A DNA stretch of 57,560 bases, from assembly GCA_964636575.1 (NCBI GenBank), contig CAZWSE010000004.1, positions 1 to 57,560 of the forward strand, in the 5' to 3' direction. The translations under genes and the position numbers were made by a program. Positions 43,080 to 51,700 of the stretch are shown in pieces (position 1 is the stretch's first letter; the number at the start of each line of letters is the position of its first letter). The stretch is from CAZWSE01 sp964636575 (GTDB lineage Bacteria > Pseudomonadota > Alphaproteobacteria > Rhodobacterales > Rhodobacteraceae). Under the pieces are notes generated by a model, which was given only the letters and a program-made list of their open reading frames with translations, made no database searches and had not been told where the DNA came from.

Positions 43080-43594
43080 GGACGGGCCAGTTCGCGCTTT
43101 AGCTTGACCATGCGGCGGGTGATCAGCTGGCGCTTCATGGGCTTCAGGTGATCGATGAACAGCTTGCCGTTCAGATGGTCGATCTCATGTTGGACACATG
43201 TGGCCCAAAGCCCGTCGAACCCTTCTTTGTGCGCATTGCCGTTTTCGTCCATCCACGTCACTTCGATCTCAGACGGACGGGTCACATCGGCGTATTGGTC
43301 GGGGATCGACAAACAGCCTTCTTCATAGACATTGGTTTCCTCAGAAGACGCTGTGACTTCTGGATTGATCATGACCAAGGGGCGCGGCGTCTCGCCCTCT
43401 TCTTTGACACAGTCCAGCACCACCAACCGGCTCAGCACACCGACCTGAGGTGCAGCCAACCCGATACCGGGGGCTTCGTACATGGTCGACAGCATTTCCT
43501 TGGCCAAAGCCCGCACATCATCGGACGCATCCGCCACAGGTGCGCAGAGTTTTTTAAGACGGGGGTCGGGGTGCAAGATAATCGGGCGTTTCAT
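43076..43594 (-). CDS. def: Peptide deformylase, first copy, 172 aa
   Basis: The most canonical of the three copies: APGIGLAAPQVG (41-52), EEGCLSIPDQYADV with Cys94, and QHEIDHLNGKLFIDHL with His136, Glu137 and His140. It heads the operon def-def-(inactive def)-fmt and is probably the main housekeeping enzyme. It is divergent from the PatB-type gene. Confidence 0.96.
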   Translation of the reverse strand: MKRPIILHPDPRLKKLCAPVADASDDVRALAKEMLSTMYEAPGIGLAAPQVGVLSRLVVLDCVKEEGETPRPLVMINPEVTASSEETNVYEEGCLSIPDQYADVTRPSEIEVTWMDENGNAHKEGFDGLWATCVQHEIDHLNGKLFIDHLKPMKRQLITRRMVKLKRELARP

Positions 43595-43696
43595 GCCCCT
43601 GATTTAGGCGATCCCTGCCCTGCCTGCAACGCCCCCTCTTGCACATGGCTCTATTCTGGCTAGCCTGCCCGCAAACACCCAATAAGGATTGATCCC

Positions 43697-44866
43697 ATGA
43701 GCTTTGACGACATCATCGACCGCCGCGGCAGCCATTGCGTGAAATGGGACATGATGGACAAGCTTTATGGCGTTCCAAAAGACGACGGGATCGCCATGTG
43801 GGTGGCCGATATGGATTTCAAACCCCCGCAAGTCATTCTGGACGCCGTGCAAGCACAGGTGGATCACGGGGTGATCGGATATTTCGGCGATGACAGTGCC
43901 TATAAGTCCGCGATCCAATGGTGGATGAAAACGCGGCACGGTTGGGATGTGGATCCTGAGTGGGTGTTCACCACACATGGGCTGGTCAATGGCACGGCGA
44001 TGTGTGTCGACGCTTTTACCGCTCCTGGTGATGGGGTCGTCTTGTTCACACCCGTGTACCATGCCTTCGCCAAGGTCATTAACGCCGCAGACCGCAAGGT
44101 TGTGGAATGTCAGCTGGTCAACAACGCAGGCCGGTACGAAATGGATTTCGATGCCTACGATGCGCAGATGACCGGCGCCGAGAAAATGGTGATCTTGTGC
44201 AGCCCGCATAACCCCGGCGGACGCGTCTGGACGAAGGCCGAATTGGAACAGGTTGCCGCCTTTGCCAAGCGCCATGATCTGGTGCTGGTGTCTGATGAAA
44301 TCCATCATGATCTGGTCTTTGGCGCAAACAAACACACGGCAATGTCCCATATTGACGGGATCAAGGACCGGTTGGTCATGATGACCGCCACCACTAAGAC
44401 CTTCAACATCGCCGGCAGCCATTCGGGGAATGTGATCATCGAAGACGACGCGCTTCGGGCCAAGTTTGGGGCGCGAATGATGGCTTTGGGGTTGTCGCCA
44501 AACTCCTTCGGACTGTTTATGGCGACGGCGGCCTATTCGCCTGAGGGGGCCGCTTGGGTAGATGAATTGAACACCTATCTGATTGGCAACAAAGAGTTAT
44601 TTGACGCGGCCGTGAACGCTATTCCAGGCCTGAAATCGATGAACCTAGAGGCGACCTATCTCGCTTGGGTCGACTTTGAGGGTACCGGCATGGACCGTCA
44701 GGAATTCACTGACCGCGTGCAGGGCACGGCCAAGATCGCGGTGAACCACGGGCCGACCTTCGGGACTGGCGGTGAAAGTTTCCTACGCTTCAACATCGCA
44801 ACCCCACGCAGTGTAGTGCAAGAAGCCTGCGACAGGCTTGCGTCCGCGTTTTCAGATTTGCAGTAA
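43697..44866 (+). CDS. MalY/PatB-family PLP-dependent C-S lyase/aminotransferase, 389 aa
   Basis: A fold-type I PLP enzyme. The start (FDDIIDRRGSHCVKWDMM) and IAMWVADMDFKPP are characteristic of MalY/PatB, VSDEIHHDLVF binds the cofactor, and the Schiff-base Lys is in TTKTFNIAGSHSGN. Family members cleave cystathionine to homocysteine. AAGGA precedes the ATG by about 8 nt. Divergent from the deformylase operon. Confidence 0.91.
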   Translation: MSFDDIIDRRGSHCVKWDMMDKLYGVPKDDGIAMWVADMDFKPPQVILDAVQAQVDHGVIGYFGDDSAYKSAIQWWMKTRHGWDVDPEWVFTTHGLVNGTAMCVDAFTAPGDGVVLFTPVYHAFAKVINAADRKVVECQLVNNAGRYEMDFDAYDAQMTGAEKMVILCSPHNPGGRVWTKAELEQVAAFAKRHDLVLVSDEIHHDLVFGANKHTAMSHIDGIKDRLVMMTATTKTFNIAGSHSGNVIIEDDALRAKFGARMMALGLSPNSFGLFMATAAYSPEGAAWVDELNTYLIGNKELFDAAVNAIPGLKSMNLEATYLAWVDFEGTGMDRQEFTDRVQGTAKIAVNHGPTFGTGGESFLRFNIATPRSVVQEACDRLASAFSDLQ

Positions 44867-44869
44867 GCT

Positions 44870-45211
44870 TTAGGTCAAATAGGCCACGGGCGCAGGCGTT
44901 TCGCGATGGAAATCGAGCGGTGCACGGTCTGTGGCGGCGGTGCTGCGTTTGTATTCAAACTGCATCTCGCCCCCTTCGGCCTCGGCGGCGACGATCAGGC
45001 AGGTGAACAAGTGCCGTTCACCGTCATACATATCAACCAAACCGCGCAAATGTGCGGCATCTGCCAGATCAACTGCGAAGCCGGTTTTCCAACTGCGCAG
45101 GACCTTGACCACTGTCTCATCGGTGCGCACCTTAAGACGGCTCATTTTCTTTAGACCAGCCACGCGGGCTGCATCCAAATTATCCTGAAGGTCTTGAGGT
45201 AGATAAGACAT
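44870..45211 (-). CDS. Uncharacterised protein, 113 aa
   Basis: Soluble, with no signal peptide: MSYLPQDLQDNLDAARVAGL at the start, VVKVLRSWKTGFAVDLADAAHLRG in the middle, and a C-terminal EMQFEYKRST then RAPLDF. I remember similar short proteins in Rhodobacteraceae but cannot name a family. The frame is open to 45298; GGGGAGGA a few nt before ATG 45211 fixes the start. It is convergent with the PatB gene, 3 bp from its stop. Confidence 0.8.
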   Translation of the reverse strand: MSYLPQDLQDNLDAARVAGLKKMSRLKVRTDETVVKVLRSWKTGFAVDLADAAHLRGLVDMYDGERHLFTCLIVAAEAEGGEMQFEYKRSTAATDRAPLDFHRETPAPVAYLT

Positions 45212-45332
45212 GCGATTCCTCCCCAGATGCCGCGTCAATAGTTTGGCAGAGTAATAATCATAAAGCAATCTATACTTTGGCGACACAATCTTTCTCACTT
45301 ACAGACGGTACCGCTGTGCATCTTTGCAGGGG

Positions 45333-45368
45333 CAATGCGCACCCTCAGCGGTGTTCGTCTGCGCATTG
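45333..45368. promoter_or_regulatory. Inverted repeat upstream of the glutathionyl-hydroquinone reductase gene
   Basis: CAATGCGCA (45333-45341) and TGCGCATTG (45360-45368) form perfect 9-bp arms with an 18-nt spacer, ending 40 bp before the ATG. It may be a regulator site or an mRNA hairpin in the leader. Confidence 0.45.
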
Positions 45369-45408
45369 TCAGACTAAGGTCACAGCTTCATGACAGAGGA
45401 TGATGAAG

Positions 45409-46383
45409 ATGGGCTTACTGGTAGACGGTGTCTGGAAAGACCAATGGTATGACACCAAGTCAACGGGCGGCAAGTTTGAACGCACCACGGCCAAGTTTCG
45501 CAACTGGATCACGGCGGACGGCGGCGCTGGCCCGACCGGAAGCGATGGCTTTAAGGCTGAAAGTGGCCGGTACCATCTTTACGTCAGTTATGCCTGCCCT
45601 TGGGCACATCGGGCTTTGATTTTTCGCAAGCTTAAAGGTCTGACCGATCATATCGACGTCTCTGCTGTGCATCCAGACATGTTGTCCGACGGATGGACCT
45701 TTGAGACAGACGCGCATGGCGCCACAGGCGATACGCTTTACGGGCTGCCCTATGCCCGCGACATCTATACCAAGGCCGATCCAACTGTATCCGGCCGCGT
45801 GACGGTTCCGATCTTGTGGGACAAGCAGCGCGAAACGGTGGTGTCGAATGAATCCTCTGAAATCATCCGCATGTTCAATTCCGCCTTTGACGGGCTGACG
45901 GGCAATACCCGCGATTTCTGGCCTGCCCACCTGCGCGACGCGATAGAGCCTGTGAACACAAGGATCTACGACACGGTCAACAACGGGGTCTACCGCTGCG
46001 GGTTTGCGACCACGCAAGAGGCCTATGACGAAGCGGTCGGGCCGCTGTTTGACAGCCTGGACTGGATTGAAGGCATATTGGCCGAAAACAGGTACCTGAT
46101 GGGCGACACCCTGACAGAAGCCGACTGGCGGCTGTTCACTACGCTCGTCCGGTTTGATCCTGTCTATGTCCTGCACTTCAAATGCAATCGCCGTCGGATC
46201 GTGGATTACCCGAACCTATGGGCCTACACCCGAGAGCTGTTTCAGATGGACGGCGTCGCAGAAACCGTCAACCTGAACCATATCGTGCGGCATTATCACT
46301 ACAGCCACGAGACTATTAACCCCAACCGCATCATCCCGACAGGGCCAGCTATTGACTGGATGGAACCGCATGGACGCGGCTAA
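45409..46383 (+). CDS. Glutathionyl-hydroquinone reductase (Xi-class GST, ECM4/YqjG type)
   Basis: The 324-aa protein has the catalytic Cys63 in YACPWAHRALIFRKLKGL, a thioredoxin-fold domain and a C-terminal helical domain with LMGDTLTEADWRLFTTLVRFDPVY, the ECM4 signature. It reduces glutathionyl-hydroquinones. Upstream ATGs at 45400 and 45403 are possible, but AGAGG at 45395-45399 is best spaced (9 nt) for ATG 45409. The region 45212-45408 before it holds the inverted repeat described above. Confidence 0.93.
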   Translation: MGLLVDGVWKDQWYDTKSTGGKFERTTAKFRNWITADGGAGPTGSDGFKAESGRYHLYVSYACPWAHRALIFRKLKGLTDHIDVSAVHPDMLSDGWTFETDAHGATGDTLYGLPYARDIYTKADPTVSGRVTVPILWDKQRETVVSNESSEIIRMFNSAFDGLTGNTRDFWPAHLRDAIEPVNTRIYDTVNNGVYRCGFATTQEAYDEAVGPLFDSLDWIEGILAENRYLMGDTLTEADWRLFTTLVRFDPVYVLHFKCNRRRIVDYPNLWAYTRELFQMDGVAETVNLNHIVRHYHYSHETINPNRIIPTGPAIDWMEPHGRG

Positions 46384-46389
46384 GGGGAC

Positions 46390-46749
46390 TTAGTGGGTGG
46401 AATAGTGTTCTACCATCGCAGCTAGGTCTTCTGGTGGGGTGCTTGATTGCACGAAGGCGCATGCGTTTTCGCTGTGCGCAAAGATGGACCCATCCGAGAA
46501 GAAGGATGTGTTGGTCACAAAGATGACCCGTGCATCAGGCTGGCGGTAGCTGGCATAGTCCGACACCGCCAAGGCGCTGCCTTCTGCCAGAACCAAATCC
46601 AGCAGGATAATTTCAAAACTGCGGCGCTGTAGCTGCGCAATTGCCCCTTCTTGCGATGTGACTAAGGTTGTTTCTGCCCCATGCCGATCCAGATGGCTTT
46701 GCCAGATCCGCCCTAGGTTCAGTTCACTTTCGACAATCAATACATTCAT
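46390..46749 (-). CDS. Receiver-domain protein with atypical active site, 119 aa
   Basis: A single receiver domain with no output domain. Acidic residues Glu7 and Glu9 replace the usual Asp pair, phospho-acceptor Asp51 is in LLDLVLAEGSAL, Thr79 is in VIFVTNT, but the conserved Lys is replaced (about Gln101 in FVQSSTPPEDL). Signal transmission may differ or phosphorylation may be lost. The frame is open to 46884; ATG 46749 (MNVLIVESEL) starts the domain, though ATG 46779 has a stronger G-rich ribosome site. A CtrA-like box lies at 46818-46833 upstream. Confidence 0.78.
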   Translation of the reverse strand: MNVLIVESELNLGRIWQSHLDRHGAETTLVTSQEGAIAQLQRRSFEIILLDLVLAEGSALAVSDYASYRQPDARVIFVTNTSFFSDGSIFAHSENACAFVQSSTPPEDLAAMVEHYSTH

Positions 46750-46817
46750 AGCACTATCCGATTCACCGTTTTGGTCCATCGTCCCCCCCAGACAACTCCC
46801 GTAATCTGCCCATTTGC

Positions 46818-46833
46818 TTAACAAAGGATTAAC
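46818..46833 (+). promoter_or_regulatory. CtrA-like box TTAA-N7-TTAAC
   Basis: TTAACAAAGGATTAAC matches the alphaproteobacterial CtrA consensus TTAA-N7-TTAA perfectly. It is about 70 bp upstream of the receiver-protein start. Whether this organism has CtrA cannot be seen in the window. Confidence 0.5.
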
Positions 46834-46923
46834 CGCAGGGGGCAGAAGCTTAACGATCAATAAAATCGGCGTGTTTTGGCTCAAATTTGTGTCGACGGCG
46901 TGTACTTTCGGCCAAACCCCTGT

Positions 46924-46943
46924 TTATCCACAGCTTTTCCACA
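46924..46943 (+). promoter_or_regulatory. Two DnaA-box-like 9-mers
   Basis: TTATCCACA (46924-46932) is the perfect DnaA box consensus, followed 2 nt later by TTTTCCACA (46935-46943) with one mismatch, in the same orientation at 11-bp spacing. Such pairs occur in DnaA-regulated promoters. Confidence 0.5.
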
Positions 46944-47134
46944 GATCATGCGGGGGTCATCCAATATTCTCAAAACAGAGTTCCACGGTTTGTTCTTTGC
47001 CCAAAGTGTTAAGACCTACACCTGTTAACGACTTCTGCAATAAGGTGCTGATCTTGCAGGGACATCTGGCTGTCATGCGCTGCCTGCGTTACATCTGTTA
47101 ACGAACGGCCATTCACTTCGCCAAACGGGTTCCA

Positions 47135-48307
47135 ATGAAACTTTTCATGACATCATTGCTATGCATCACACTCGGCTCAGGGGCTTGGGCCAATGGGTGC
47201 GGTGGAAAATTCTCTAACTTCGTCGCTGGCTTGAAATCCGAGGCCGTGGCAAAAGGCCATTCTGCCGCCACTGTTGATCGCTTTTTCGCCAACACCCGCA
47301 TGGACCAATCAGTGCTCAAAGCCGACCGATCCCAAGGCGTGTTTCAAAAACCCTTTACCGAGTTCGCCCGCCGCTTGATCTCAAACGACCGTTTGAACCG
47401 CGGGCGCAGCAATGCCAAAAAATACAACCGGACCTTCACAGCGATGGAAAAAGCCTACGGGGTCCCCCGTGAAGTCATTCTTGCTTTCTGGGCGTTTGAA
47501 ACCGACTACGGTGCGTTTCAGGGCAAATTCAATACGCTGAACGCGTTGGTCACATTGGCCCATGATTGCCGCCGCCCTGCCCTTTTCCGTCCACAGGTTT
47601 TTGCGGCGTTAGAGCTTTATGAGAACGATGATTTCAGCCCAACCAAAACCACGGGCGCTTGGGCGGGTGAGATCGGCATGGTGCAAATGCTGCCCCGTGA
47701 CATTTTGGAAAACGGTGTTGATGGCGATGGCGACGGGCATGTGCGGCTGAAAACCTCGGCCCCGGATGCTTTGATGTCGGGTGCCAAAATGCTTGCCAGC
47801 TTTGGTTGGCGACGCGGTGAGCCTTGGATGACCGAAGTGCGCGTGCCTGACACGCTGGATTGGTCCCAAACCGGATTGACCACCAAGAAGTCTGTTGCGG
47901 ATTGGGCCGCGCTTGGGGTGGTTGCAACGAAGGGCAAGCTAGGGCCGTCGAACCTACCTGCCTCTGTCATTCTGCCGCAAGGCCGCAAGGGGCCTGCCTT
48001 TCTGACCTACCCAAACTTCGATATCTATTTCGACTGGAACCAAAGCTTTACTTACGTTCTGACCGCCGCCTATTTCGCCACCCGCATTGACGGCGCGCCG
48101 GTGTTTAGTGCTGGCAACCCTGAAAAAGGGCTTTCCGGCAATCAGATGAAGCAGCTGCAAACCAAGCTGCAAGCACGAGGGCACAATGTGGGCAAGATCG
48201 ACGGTATCTTGGGTGCGGGTACTCGGGCCGCGGTGCAGGCTGAACAGCAGCGCCTTGGCCTGCCTGCTGATGCATGGCCGACGCGCAGCCTTTTGAACAA
48301 GCTTTAA
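47135..48307 (+). CDS. Lytic murein transglycosylase, MltB-type, with peptidoglycan-binding domain
   Basis: Signal peptide at residues 1-19 (MKLFMTSLLCITLGSGAWA). The SLT_2/MltB catalytic domain covers about 25-320: YGVPREVILAFWAFETDYG contains the catalytic Glu, and GEIGMVQMLPRD and the terminal TAAYFATRIDG are typical. A peptidoglycan-binding type 1 domain ends the protein (about 335-390, LQTKLQARGHNVGKIDGILG). It cleaves murein glycan in the periplasm. The stop overlaps the convergent gene by 4 bp. Confidence 0.94.
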   Translation: MKLFMTSLLCITLGSGAWANGCGGKFSNFVAGLKSEAVAKGHSAATVDRFFANTRMDQSVLKADRSQGVFQKPFTEFARRLISNDRLNRGRSNAKKYNRTFTAMEKAYGVPREVILAFWAFETDYGAFQGKFNTLNALVTLAHDCRRPALFRPQVFAALELYENDDFSPTKTTGAWAGEIGMVQMLPRDILENGVDGDGDGHVRLKTSAPDALMSGAKMLASFGWRRGEPWMTEVRVPDTLDWSQTGLTTKKSVADWAALGVVATKGKLGPSNLPASVILPQGRKGPAFLTYPNFDIYFDWNQSFTYVLTAAYFATRIDGAPVFSAGNPEKGLSGNQMKQLQTKLQARGHNVGKIDGILGAGTRAAVQAEQQRLGLPADAWPTRSLLNKL

Positions 48308-48657
48308 GGGCGGATCGGGTAACGGTCGCCGGTTTCGGTGACCATCACGATCCGGTCGCGACTGCGCACATAGCGGTCACAACGTGTCCGTCCATTGCGG
48401 TAGTCGATGCACACCACCCCGTCCGGCGCGATACGGTAGACACCGAAGGCTGTGCCGCCGTCATTGGCGTAGGTGTAGGAATAGGCCCCGCCGGTTGAAA
48501 ACTTGGATTGTCCGTTGTCATAGAACACGAGCGTTGCGTCCGTGGTCAGGGCAATCACCTCAACGCGGGTCAGGGCTGTTTCGCCACTTTGCACCGGCAG
48601 GTTGGACTGCGCGGCGGCTGTGACTGTGGAAAGTAAAAACGCTATGAGACTTCGCAT
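48304..48657 (-). CDS. Exported protein of unknown function, 117 aa
   Basis: Signal peptide at residues 1-17 or so (MRSLIAFLLSTVTAAAQ). The mature part is beta-rich with a Tyr/Gly-rich segment (SYTYANDGGTAFGVYRI) and a Cys pair in VVCIDYRNGRTRCDRYV. No family is recognised. Convergent with the lytic transglycosylase; the smc gene lies upstream. Confidence 0.75.
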   Translation of the reverse strand: MRSLIAFLLSTVTAAAQSNLPVQSGETALTRVEVIALTTDATLVFYDNGQSKFSTGGAYSYTYANDGGTAFGVYRIAPDGVVCIDYRNGRTRCDRYVRSRDRIVMVTETGDRYPIRP

Positions 48658-48709
48658 GGGTAAAGCCTAGCACAGTCTTTTCTTGCGCGAATAACGATGC
48701 GGTGATCGA

Positions 48710-51700
48710 TCAGGCGACCATCGCCTCTGCCTTTTTGAGATCAACTGACACAAGCTGCGACACGCCCTGTTCGGCCATCGTTACGCCGAACAAGCGGTCC
48801 ATCCGCGACATGGTCACCGCGTGGTGGGTGATGATCAGGAACCGCGTGTCGGTTTGGCGGCACATCTCATCCAACAGGTCACAAAAGCGGGTCACGTTGG
48901 CATCGTCCAGCGGGGCATCGACCTCATCGAGCACACAGATGGGCGCCGGATTGGCCAGAAACACTGCAAAGATCAGGGCCATCGCCGTCAGCGTTTGTTC
49001 CCCACCCGATAGCAAGGACAGCGTAGACAGCTTCTTGCCAGGGGGTTGGCACATGATCTCAAGACCGGCCTCAAGCGGGTCATCGCTTTCGACCATCACA
49101 AGGTTGGCCTCACCACCGCCAAACAGATGTTTGAACAACAGCGCGAAGTTGGTGTTCACCTGTTCAAATGCGGTCAAAAGCCGTTCGCGGCCTTCACGGT
49201 TGAGGCTGGCGATCCCGCTGCGCAGGGTCTTGATAGCCTCTTCCAGATCAGCCTTTTCGGTGACCAAGCCGTCATGCTCTTCCTGCACCTCTTTGGCATC
49301 TTCCTCGGCCCGCAGGTTCACCGCGCCCAAGGCATCACGCTGCCGTTTCAAGCGGTTCACATCGGCCTCGATACTATCTGAATCCGGCATCTTTTCGGGA
49401 TCCGCATCCAGACTGTTAAGCAACTGGTTTGGCGTCAACTGTTGGTCTTCGGCGATGCGTTCGGCGGCTGCGGCAACCATATCGCGGGCGGCGTCTGAAC
49501 GGGCTTCGGAACGAGCGCGGGCCTCGCGGGCCTCGGACGCTGTGCGCTCGGCGTCACGTTCAGTCGCGACAGCTTCGCGGGTGGTGCCTTCGGCGACGGA
49601 AAGGGCATCGGCGGCAGTGGCACGGCGGGCTTCATCTTTGGTGATCGCTTCCGATAGCTCAGCACGTTTGGCAGCGATTTCTTCGGGGGCTGCGCTTGCG
49701 GCTTTCAATTCTTGTTCTGAAGTTTCCTTGCGCTCGGCCAGTTCGGCGATCCGTTTTTCGGCGGTTTCAAGACGGTGCTTCCAGCCGCTAACCTCTTGCG
49801 TCACTTCTTGGGCGCGGCGGGTGCGGGCCTCGCCTTCGCGACGGACTTCATCTTGGGTAGACCGACGCGACATCATGGTGATCCGCGCAGCCTCAACAGC
49901 CATTTTGATCTCGTCTACACCGGCGCGGGCGGCATCAAGATCGCCCAAGCCTTCGACACCGCGCTCAGCTTCAATCAGTTGCTGACGGGCGGCGATGGCT
50001 TCTTCTTCGTGGCGGGTCACGGCAAGGCCCAAAGCCTCAAGCCGACCCTCTGCCAGATTGCGATCGGCTTCTGCGCGGGACAGGGCACGGTTGGCATCAG
50101 CGACCAAACGGTCTGCTTCGCGACGGGCATCGCGGGCGTCACGATCCGCTGTCGACAGTTCAGTCAATCGGGCGGTCAGTGTCTCATGGGCCGCGCGCGC
50201 GCCTTCGGTCCGCGATGTGGCGCGTTCCAGTTCCTGCTTCAACTCTTCCAAACGGTTGAGCTGCTGCAACCGCAGAGCCGCCGCAGAAGGTGCATCTTCG
50301 GCCCAAGCGCGATATCCGTCCCAGCGCCAAAGATCACCTTCCAAAGACACCAACCGCTGCCCGGGTTTTAGCAAGGGCTGCAAGCGGCTGCCTTCGTCCG
50401 CATCAACCAACCCAATCTGGCCCATGCGGCGCGACAGCACATCCGGCACAGACACATGCGAGGTCAAAGCGGTCACGCCCGCGGGCAGGTCTTGTGCTGC
50501 ATCATACCGCGGCAGAACGGTCCAGCCGGACGGACCATCGCCTTCGACCTCAGGCGCGCGCAGATCATCCGCGAGCGATGCGCCCAGCGCTTTTTCAAAC
50601 CCTTGTTCCACTTGCAGCCGGTCGAGAATTTGCCCGCCTTCAGCCGTGTCACGTTCCAACAACTTAGCAAGTGCTGCGACTTCGGCTCGCAAAGCGTTCA
50701 TTTCGCCTTCGGCCTCGGACCGTTCAGCGCGGGCGGTCGATTCACGGGACTGCGTTTCAGAGCGAGCTGTTTCAGCGGCCACAAGTGCAGCATCCGCGCG
50801 CGTCGCTGCATCCACGGCGGCGGTTTCAGCCTGTGTTGCTGCGGCGAAATCGGTTTCGGCCTTTTCCATTGCAGCCTTAGAGGTTTCAACCGCGGCACGC
50901 GCTTTTTCAGCTTCACTTTCGGATTTGGCTTGAGTCTGCTGGCTGTCTTCCAACAAGCGTTGCGCAGATTGGTGGCGCGCGGCGAGACGGGCCACATCCT
51001 CGGTCAACTGGCTGAGATCGGCTTCGCGTTCTTGTAAGATCGCAGCGGCGGCAGAGCTTTCGGTCAGGGATGCGGCCATGCGGTCTTCGTGGCCTTCCAT
51101 CGCTTTCTCAAGCTCTTTGGCTTCCCATTCCAAACGCTCAATCGTCTCGCCCGCGTCTTTGTTCAGACCGGCCTCACGGGTCATGTCGTTGGTCAGTTGA
51201 GCGATCCGAGCGGTCAGCGTCTCAATGGTTTGGCGTGCGCGGTTTTCCTGATCGGCCAGAGTGTCACGCTGGACGTTCAGGCGTTGCACAACGGCTGCCG
51301 CGATGGCTTCTTCTTCGCGCAGGGCGGGCAAGGCTTCTTCAGCTTCGACGCGCGCCTTGGCGGCGGCAAGGGCTGCACTTTCGGCTTGGGCCGTGGCGGC
51401 TGTGCGTTCACGTAATTCGTCTTCGGTTTTTGCGCGCACATCGTCGGCTTCGCGCCAGCGCCGGTAAAGCAACAAGCCCTCTGATCGCCGCAGGTCTTCC
51501 CCGATTTCGCGGTACCGCGCCGCCTGACGGGCTTGGCGCGCAAGGGCTGACAATTGGCTGGCCAGTTGTTCGATTACATCATCAACGCGGGACAGGTTTT
51601 GTTCCGCCCCGTTCAGTTTCAACTCAGCCTCGTGGCGGCGTTGGTACAGACCCGAAATACCAGCGGCCTCTTCCAGAATGCGACGGCGGTTCTTAGGCTT

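Larger units (their letters stand above)
46750..47134. other. Divergent intergenic region with CtrA-like and DnaA-box-like sites (385 bp)
   Basis: No credible gene was found here apart from possible 5' extensions of the receiver gene. It holds a CtrA-like box (46818-46833), two DnaA-box-like 9-mers (46924-46943), and two copies of CTGTTAACGA at 47022-47031 and 47095-47104, 73 bp apart. The second copy ends 31 bp before the lytic transglycosylase ATG. The density of short ordered sites is unusual for this window. Confidence 0.6.

Noticed and set aside
48702..51696. Long rightward open frames opposite smc, including one of 427 codons
   Set aside because: They are antisense to the coiled-coil region of smc and rich in Ser, Arg and Ala because GC-rich Ala/Glu codons read that way in reverse. 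No family similarity and no ribosome sites.
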